NCBI GenBank assembly: GCA_026989655.1
Contig: JALSIX010000027.1
Location: 27,793-91,792, forward strand
Length of the DNA stretch: 64,000 nt
Direction of reading: 5' to 3'
DNA from: Caldilineaceae bacterium
GTDB taxonomy: Bacteria > Chloroflexota > Anaerolineae > Caldilineales > Caldilineaceae
Under the pieces are notes generated by a model. It saw nothing but the letters and a program-made list of their open reading frames with translations. It had not been told where the DNA came from and did no database searches. Below are positions 58,980 to 64,000 of this stretch, in pieces; the first letter of the stretch is position 1; each line of letters opens with the position of its first letter. A program made the translations under genes and the position numbers.

Positions 58980-59002
58980 TCTCATGGAAGCTAAATGACC
59001 AA
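58974..59002 (-). promoter_or_regulatory. promoter of the hemQ-like gene
   Basis: On the minus strand TTGGTC (59002-58997), a 17-bp spacer, TATACT (58979-58974). The leader to the start codon would be about 170 nt. The -35 box lies inside the first codons of the divergent GT-C gene, so both genes compete for the same DNA. Confidence 0.55.
58984..58998 (+). other. possible four-codon leader cistron (MEAK)
   Basis: ATG GAA GCT AAA TGA, starting 6 bp after a TAGTAT box. Its stop overlaps the ATG of the second GT-C gene (58995). If transcribed from that box it would be a leaderless minicistron coupled to the gene. It may also be chance. Confidence 0.3.
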
Positions 59003-61436
59003 ACCGGCCATCGCTCTGGACAGACGGAGACGTGCCTGGGGGATGGCCCTGCTGGTGGCGGGGCTGTTCTGCATCTATACCCTGACCAACTCCGGGGGAT
59101 TCCACATCATCGACGAGGTGAGCCTCTTCGCGGTGACCGAGTCCCTCGGGCAGCGGGGCGCCGTGGACACCAACGCCATCGCCTGGACCCAGTGGGTGAA
59201 CAGCCCAGGCGAGGTGCTGGGCGCGTTCGGGCCCGATGGAGACGTGTACAGCAAGAAGGGGCCGGCCCCCGCGTTCCTGCGCGTTCCCTGGTACACCCTG
59301 ATACGTCTGGGAGCCGGGCTGGGCTTTCCCTGGGGGCTGGTACAGGGAACGCTCCTGTGGCCGGGCCTGGTGACGGCCCTCACCGCGGCCCTGTTGTGGC
59401 AGACGGCCCGGGCCCTGGGCTACGATGACCGGACCGGCCTGGTGCTGGGGCTGCTCTTCGGGCTTGCGACCATCGCCTGGCCCTATGCCAACCAGCTCTT
59501 CGGCGAGCCTGTGAGTGCCGCGGCCCTGTTGCTGGCCTTCTACGGGGGGCTTCGGGCGGTCCGCGCGGCGCGGGAGGGCCGAGGAGCCCTGGGCCACGCT
59601 CTGCTGGCCGGGCTGGGGGCTGGGATCGCGGTGACCACCGTCGCGGCCCACGGGCTCCTGGTGGCCCTGCTGGGCCTCTATCTGGCCGGGGGCACGGTGG
59701 ATGGCTGGAGCCCCCCCACGCTGCGCCCCTGGCCGAGGCGCTGGTTGGGGACACTGGCCGCTTTCGGGGTGCCTGTGGTGGGGGCCCTGCTGTTGCTGGC
59801 CGGCTACAACTGGGTTCGGTTCGGCCACCCTCTGGAGACAGGATACCATTTCCAGGCCGGAGAGGGGTTCACCACACCGTTGGGGCAGGGGTTCTGGGGC
59901 CTGGTGTTCAGCCCGTATCGGGGGGTCTTCTGGCATACCCCGCTGTTCCTGGCCTCGGCGCTGGCCTTTCCGGCCTTCCTCCGCCGCCACCGGGCCGAGG
60001 CCCTTCTCTCGGGGGGGATGAGCGCGGTCCTGGTGGGCCTCTACAGCACCTGGTGGATGTGGTGGGGCGGGTTCGCCTGGGGCCCCCGGTTCCTGGTGCC
60101 GTTGACGCCCTTCTGGGTCCTGTGGCTGGCCCCGTGGATCCATGGGTTGCGAGGCGCAGGTCGTGGGGCCCTGGGTCGGAAGCGGCGCGGGCTGCTCGTG
60201 GGGATCGCGGTGCTCTCCCTGGTCGTCCAGGTGCTGGCGGTCTCGGTGAACTACGTGAACTACGAGATCGAGCTGCGGACCCTCTTTCCCACGGACTGGG
60301 AGGATCCCCTCAAGTACGGTCCGCCGGCCCAATCCCTGGCCGATCTGGCATACAGCCCGGTGCTCGGCCAGGCACGGCTGGCGCTCCGAGACCTGGTGGC
60401 CCACACAGACCTGGCCTGGCTGTGGGCGGACGGCACGGTCCTGTGGCCGGTGGTGGGGACGGGTGCCCTGGTGTTGGCAGGGTGGATCTGGGCGCTGGTC
60501 CACTGGTGGCGGCAGGAGCCCCCCGGGTCGGCGCTGCGCCGGGGCATCCTGCCCCGGCTGCCCGGTGCCCTGGCCCTGGCAGGGCCGCTGATCCTGGGGG
60601 GGGTCTGGCTCACCGAGGTGGGCGCCCAACCCCGCTACGGCGTGGAGGGCCAGGGCTACCGGGCAGCGCTGGCGGAGATCGCCAGCCGCGCAGCGCCGAC
60701 CGACGGCATCGTCACCGTGGCCCCGTACGACTACCAGATCCCCATGAACTGGTACGGGGGGCTCTACTCGCCAGGCGGTCTCCCCGTCTACGGCTACGCC
60801 CTGGACAGCGCCACCCGTCCCCAGACCATCCAGGTACTGGTTCGAGCCCTCCAACGCCATCCCCGCCTCTGGTATGTGAGCGGCCGCCTGCCCGCCGCAG
60901 ACCCGGCCAACACCGTGGAGCGGTGGCTGGCCGAACACGCGTACAAGGCCGAGGACCGCTGGTTCGATGACTTCCGACTGCTCCAGTACGGCACCCAGGT
61001 GGGCCTGGAGGCCTCCTCACCCCAACCGCTGGATGTCCGCCTGGAAGGGCCGGCAGGCTCGGTCGTCCTGACCCAGGTACAGGCACCGGCCCAGATCCGC
61101 GCCGGCGAAGTGATCCCCGTACGCCTCACCTTCCGCCTGGAGACGGCTGTGGCCCACGATCTCCGCTGGTTCATCCAGCTCCTGGATCCAGCGGGTGTCC
61201 CCGTGGCCTTGCTGGACACGGCTCCTCTGGACGGCTACGGGGCCTTTTCCGCCCTGGCCGTGGGCGAGCCCCAGGTGGAGCGGGCAGGCCTGGCCGTGGA
61301 ACGCAGCGTGGTCCCAGGAACCTACCGCCTTATCGGTGGCCTGTACGACCCCCAGCGAGAGGGCGCCCCCCGCCTGCGGACCCCGGAAGGCGCGGACTTC
61401 GTCCTCCTGGGCAGCGTGGAGGTCCTGGCGCCATGA
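58995..61436 (+). CDS. second GT-C-type polytopic membrane protein with soluble C-terminal domain
   Basis: 813 residues. A hydrophobic start (ALLVAGLFCIYTLTN) is followed by the loop GGFHIIDEVSLFAVTESLG, in which Asp-Glu matches the GT-C first-loop acid pair, then by GDVYSKKGPAPAFLRVPWY. About eleven membrane segments extend to roughly residue 540. An external domain with GIVTVAPYDYQIPMNWYGGLYSPGGLPVYGYALD follows, and a C-terminal beta-sandwich (about 670-813) ending in GTYRLIGGLYDPQREGAPRL. That last domain resembles the C-terminal domains of the two other GT-C proteins nearby. GGAAG sits 5 bp before the ATG. Its stop overlaps the next start, so the pair is co-translated. Specific sugar and acceptor are unknown. 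Confidence 0.82.
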   Translation: MTKPAIALDRRRRAWGMALLVAGLFCIYTLTNSGGFHIIDEVSLFAVTESLGQRGAVDTNAIAWTQWVNSPGEVLGAFGPDGDVYSKKGPAPAFLRVPWYTLIRLGAGLGFPWGLVQGTLLWPGLVTALTAALLWQTARALGYDDRTGLVLGLLFGLATIAWPYANQLFGEPVSAAALLLAFYGGLRAVRAAREGRGALGHALLAGLGAGIAVTTVAAHGLLVALLGLYLAGGTVDGWSPPTLRPWPRRWLGTLAAFGVPVVGALLLLAGYNWVRFGHPLETGYHFQAGEGFTTPLGQGFWGLVFSPYRGVFWHTPLFLASALAFPAFLRRHRAEALLSGGMSAVLVGLYSTWWMWWGGFAWGPRFLVPLTPFWVLWLAPWIHGLRGAGRGALGRKRRGLLVGIAVLSLVVQVLAVSVNYVNYEIELRTLFPTDWEDPLKYGPPAQSLADLAYSPVLGQARLALRDLVAHTDLAWLWADGTVLWPVVGTGALVLAGWIWALVHWWRQEPPGSALRRGILPRLPGALALAGPLILGGVWLTEVGAQPRYGVEGQGYRAALAEIASRAAPTDGIVTVAPYDYQIPMNWYGGLYSPGGLPVYGYALDSATRPQTIQVLVRALQRHPRLWYVSGRLPAADPANTVERWLAEHAYKAEDRWFDDFRLLQYGTQVGLEASSPQPLDVRLEGPAGSVVLTQVQAPAQIRAGEVIPVRLTFRLETAVAHDLRWFIQLLDPAGVPVALLDTAPLDGYGAFSALAVGEPQVERAGLAVERSVVPGTYRLIGGLYDPQREGAPRLRTPEGADFVLLGSVEVLAP

Positions 61437-63430
61437 ACCCCCTCTGGCGGAAGGGTCCGCTCCCTTCCTCCCACAGGCGACTGCGACATAGCAGCCGCCC
61501 TGGCCCCGGTCTCCTGGCCCTGCTCGTGGGAGGGGCCGGGCTGCTCCTCTACGCCTGGACCGCGGGACCGAGCATCGTGGCCCTCTACGACGACAGCCTG
61601 GAGTTCCAGCTCGTCTGTCCCACCTTCGGCATCGCCCACCCCACCGGCTATCCCCTGTACACTTTGCTCTGTGGCCTGTGGAGCCGAGTGCTCTTTCCCC
61701 TGGGCAACTGGGCCTGGCGGGTGAACCTGTTCAGTGCCCTGACAGGCGCCGGGGCCGTGGCCCTGGCCAGCGCCGTGGCCTGGCGGTTGGCCGGCGGAAG
61801 CCTCTGGGCCGGCCTGGCCGCCGCGGTGGCCTTCGGCCTGAGCCCCACATGGTGGCAGCAGACCACGGTGGCAGAGGTCTACGCGCTGCACATCCTGTTG
61901 GTCCTGGGGATCCTCTGGTTTGCCCTGGACCTGGAGGCCCAACCCCGGCCTACCGGGCCGATCGGCCCGGCAGGCCGAAACCAGAAGCCGCCCCCCTTCC
62001 CTACCTCGCCTGGAACCGAGCAGCTCCCGGCCCTCGTCCCGCTGTTCGCAGCCCTCGGGCTGGCCCTGGCCCATCACCGAACCGTGGTGTTGTTGGCACC
62101 GGGATTGGCCCTCTATCTTTGGACCGTCGTGCCCCGGGCCTTTCGTCCCCAACGGGCCTGGCTGCGCTGGGGGGGAGCCCTGTTGGCCCCTCTTCTCCTG
62201 TACCTGTACATCCCGCTGCGGGCAGCCATGGGGGTGCAGGACCTGAACCAGGACTACGTGAACACGTGGGCGGGTTTCTGGCGCCATGTATTGGCCCTGG
62301 GGTACACGGGCTTCTTCCAGGACAACCCCTTGGGCTCCATCCGGGGCTGGAGCGAGTGGCTGGCCTTCTATCGGGGACAGCTCGGCTGGCTGGGCCTGGC
62401 CCTGGCCGCGGTGGGCACAGCGGTCGGGCTGGCGGACTCCCGGACTCGACGGGGATGGCTCTTGGTCGTGTGGATGGGGGTCGGGACCGGAGGCTTCGCG
62501 GCCCTCTACCGGGTGGCGGACGCGGAGGTCTTTGCCCTGCCGGCTGTGCTGGGGCTGGCCCTGGCTGCAGGCCGGGGAACGGCCGCGGCCACGCGGTGGC
62601 TGGGCCAAGGGAGTCCCCGGACCTATCGGAGATGGCTCCAGACCGGAACAGGTGCCCTCCTCCTGCTCCTGCTGCTCCTGAACCCCCTGGGGCGGGGTGG
62701 CCCCATCGATCGATCCGACGATTGGGCGGTCCACGACTACGCGGTGGCCATGGCCAAGGTGGCCTTCCCACCGGAAAGCCGAGTGGTGGGGCTCCGTGGA
62801 CAGGTGACCGCGCTCCAGTACATGCAGCGCGCGGAGGGCTTGGGACGCAACGCGGTGCCCGTGGCCCGAGACGACGAAACCGCCCGTCGGATCTTCGTGG
62901 CCCAGGGGCTCGCCCAGGGATGGCCCATCTACCTGACCCAGGAGCTGCCGGGCATTGAGAGGCAGTACAGCTTCAGCGGCCATGGCCCTCTGGTCCGCGT
63001 TTGGCCGCGCGGAGAGGCTCGGCCTGGGAGCTGGTCCACGCGGCTGGACGTGGTGCTGCTGGATGGTCGGGTACAGATCCGTGGGTACGATCTGGTGCGC
63101 CTGCTCCAGGCTGGAGGGCCCACTCTGCGTCTGGTGCTCTATTGGCAGCCCACAGAGCCCCTGGAGCGGAGCTTGAAGGTCTCGTTGCGGGCCCTTCGGG
63201 AGGACGGAACCCCGGCCTTGGGGCCGGAGGGCAGGCCGGTCGTGGCAGATCGTTTCCCCCTACGCCAGGTGTATCCGAGCTGGGCCTGGCTGCCGGGGGA
63301 AGTGGTCCGCGATGTCCACGACCTGCCCATCCGAGGAAAGGCCGCGGAGAAGACGGCTCAGCTCTTGGTGGTCGTCTACGATGGAGCTACGGTGGAGGAG
63401 CTGGGACGGTTCCAGATACCGGTGAGATAG
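61433..63430 (+). CDS. DUF2723 (TMEM260-like) polytopic membrane protein
   Basis: 665 residues. The N-terminal half contains the DUF2723 signature: YDDSLEFQLVCPTFGIAHPTGYPLYTLLCGLW (acidic loop and His-Pro-x-Gly-Tyr-Pro), WWQQTTVAEVYALH and a late LALAHHRTVVLLAPGLALYLW. DUF2723 is a GT-C-like fold; the eukaryotic relative TMEM260 is a protein O-mannosyltransferase. About ten hydrophobic segments reach residue 420. The C-terminal 180 residues are an extracytoplasmic beta domain (LDVVLLDGRVQIRGYDLVRLLQ and onward). It starts by ATGA overlap with the preceding GT-C gene. The pair may act in glycosylation of surface proteins such as those at 6-20 kb (inference). Confidence 0.87.
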   Translation: MNPLWRKGPLPSSHRRLRHSSRPGPGLLALLVGGAGLLLYAWTAGPSIVALYDDSLEFQLVCPTFGIAHPTGYPLYTLLCGLWSRVLFPLGNWAWRVNLFSALTGAGAVALASAVAWRLAGGSLWAGLAAAVAFGLSPTWWQQTTVAEVYALHILLVLGILWFALDLEAQPRPTGPIGPAGRNQKPPPFPTSPGTEQLPALVPLFAALGLALAHHRTVVLLAPGLALYLWTVVPRAFRPQRAWLRWGGALLAPLLLYLYIPLRAAMGVQDLNQDYVNTWAGFWRHVLALGYTGFFQDNPLGSIRGWSEWLAFYRGQLGWLGLALAAVGTAVGLADSRTRRGWLLVVWMGVGTGGFAALYRVADAEVFALPAVLGLALAAGRGTAAATRWLGQGSPRTYRRWLQTGTGALLLLLLLLNPLGRGGPIDRSDDWAVHDYAVAMAKVAFPPESRVVGLRGQVTALQYMQRAEGLGRNAVPVARDDETARRIFVAQGLAQGWPIYLTQELPGIERQYSFSGHGPLVRVWPRGEARPGSWSTRLDVVLLDGRVQIRGYDLVRLLQAGGPTLRLVLYWQPTEPLERSLKVSLRALREDGTPALGPEGRPVVADRFPLRQVYPSWAWLPGEVVRDVHDLPIRGKAAEKTAQLLVVVYDGATVEELGRFQIPVR

Positions 63431-63480
63431 GCATCCGGAGCCGGGATCCGAGGCAGACGGATACAGCATGTGGATACGAC

Positions 63481-63508
63481 GGAGGGGACGCCTGTGGGTG
63501 TCCCCTCC
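63481..63508. terminator. strong bidirectional hairpin between convergent genes
   Basis: 12-bp stem with one G-U pair (GGAGGGGACGCC with GGTGTCCCCTCC, loop TGTG), 50 bp after the DUF2723 stop and 44 bp from the stop of the minus-strand Asp-rich gene. Confidence 0.75.
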
Positions 63509-63552
63509 TCGCGTCCGGACAAGGTCCCTCCATGATCCCTGGATTTCTGGAG

Positions 63553-64000
63553 TCACCAGGGCAAGGTCAACGGAGTCTGGGGCGTGAGCGGTCTCAGGAA
63601 AGTGCCCTCGTCGGAGCCATTGGAGCCTTCGTGGTCGGAGCCATCCTCGTTGTCGGAGCCCTCATCGTGATCGGATTCGTCGTCCGAGTCATCGTGGGAG
63701 TCCGAGTCGTCCTGGTCAGAGTTGCTGCCGTAGTGGGAGCTGTCGTCCGAATCGTCGTCGTGATCGGAGTCGTCGTCCTCGTCGTGGTCCGAGTCGTCGG
63801 AGTCATCCGAGTCGTCGTCCCCGTCGTGGTCCGAGTCGTCGTCGGAATCGTCCGAGTCGTCGTCCTCGTCGTGGTCCGAGTCATCGTCGTGGTCCGAGTC
63901 GTCGTCGGAATCGTCCGAGTCGTCGTCCCCGTCGTGGTCCGAGTCATCGTCGGAGTCGTCCGAATCGTCGTCTACATCGTCCTCATGGTCTGAATCGTCG
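63553..64000 (-). CDS. C-terminal end of an Asp/Ser/His-repeat protein (5' part outside window)
   Basis: The last 149 codons of a gene entering from the right edge. About 110 residues are a low-complexity array of DDSDD, DSDHD and DDDSDHDE units, then a GSNGSDEG stretch, ending in the tail TFLRPLTPQTPLTLPW and a TGA stop. The DNA carries a 63-bp tandem repeat (starting 63826 and 63889). Such acidic arrays bind Ca2+ or stay disordered, as in SD-repeat adhesins, dentin-like proteins and RTX-like secreted proteins. The opposite strand reads as an uninterrupted Val/Arg frame, which I treat as the antisense shadow of the acidic codons. N-terminal domains and any signal peptide are not visible. Confidence 0.75.
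   Translation of the reverse strand, partial: DDSDHEDDVDDDSDDSDDDSDHDGDDDSDDSDDDSDHDDDSDHDEDDDSDDSDDDSDHDGDDDSDDSDDSDHDEDDDSDHDDDSDDSSHYGSNSDQDDSDSHDDSDDESDHDEGSDNEDGSDHEGSNGSDEGTFLRPLTPQTPLTLPW
63826..63951. repeat. 63-bp tandem repeat within the Asp/Ser coding region
   Basis: Two nearly identical 63-bp units (21 codons), starting at 63826 and 63889, with only a few substitutions between them, embedded in a longer array of GTCGTC-type triplets. The period is a multiple of 3, so length change keeps the frame. Confidence 0.75.

Noticed and set aside
63001..63993. Plus-strand frame with long Val/Arg runs (apparently hydrophobic repeats)
   Set aside because: It overlaps the DUF2723 gene out of frame and its repeats are the reverse complement of Asp/Ser codons; the minus frame ends in a normal stop.

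Overview
This window is GC-rich and densely coded. The gene set points to a member of the Chloroflexota (green non-sulfur lineage, perhaps Caldilineae or Anaerolineae; this is inference). Pointers are very large SARP/AAA/TPR regulators, secreted proteins with an N-terminal FTYQGRL-type domain, non-cellulosomal cohesin/dockerin-like modules, a sulfide:quinone reductase next to DUF1641, and a fused ferredoxin-NrfD molybdoenzyme subunit. Several promoters have a TACAAT -10 box, and some genes look leaderless. I see no tRNA, rRNA, CRISPR array, transposase or phage module.

Layout. 1-6 kb: 5' part of an ABC exporter ATPase gene, then two convergent histidine kinases with opposite domain order. 6-20.5 kb: a surface and secretion block with a seven-repeat beta-propeller lipoprotein, a GVYG-repeat secreted protein, a secreted cohesin-like protein, a 2670-residue multidomain surface protein with a dockerin-like module, a 68-residue protein and a two-repeat lipoprotein. 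20.8-24.6 kb: a SARP-type regulator. Two operator-like copies with textbook SARP geometry (7-bp direct repeats, 11-bp period, 8 bp before a -10-like box) lie upstream of the 68-residue gene and of the lipoprotein gene. 24.9-32.3 kb: nadE, then a plus-strand run of thioesterase, MBL hydrolase, AidB-like flavoprotein, LOG-family protein, YjbQ and trans-3-hydroxy-L-proline dehydratase. 32.3-40.3 kb: a minus-strand sulfur/redox operon (ferredoxin-NrfD fusion, Mo-bisPGD catalytic subunit, DUF1641 protein, SQR) with a NarL-type response regulator just upstream.

40.3-44 kb: an MFS transporter, a NrtR-like Nudix regulator and a histone-deacetylase-family amidohydrolase. 44-49.3 kb: a LacI-type regulator with a perfect consensus sigma-70 promoter and an overlapping palindromic operator, followed by an AglEFG-like sugar ABC transporter without its ATPase. 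49.4-55.8 kb: a minus-strand group (DUF423, an acidic protein, DUF2905, double thioredoxin), an M1-type metallopeptidase lipoprotein, and a dnaJ/rqcH protein-quality-control pair. 55.9-63.4 kb: three GT-C-type polytopic membrane proteins with soluble C-terminal domains, and a HemQ/chlorite-dismutase-family gene between them. The right edge holds the C-terminal end of an Asp/Ser/His-repeat protein.

How they connect. The kinases, SARP regulator, surface proteins, lipoproteins and GT-C enzymes suggest heavy investment in the cell envelope. The SQR and molybdoenzyme operon would feed electrons from reduced sulfur to quinone. The Agl-like transporter and hydroxyproline dehydratase fit heterotrophy on sugars and protein-derived amino acids.
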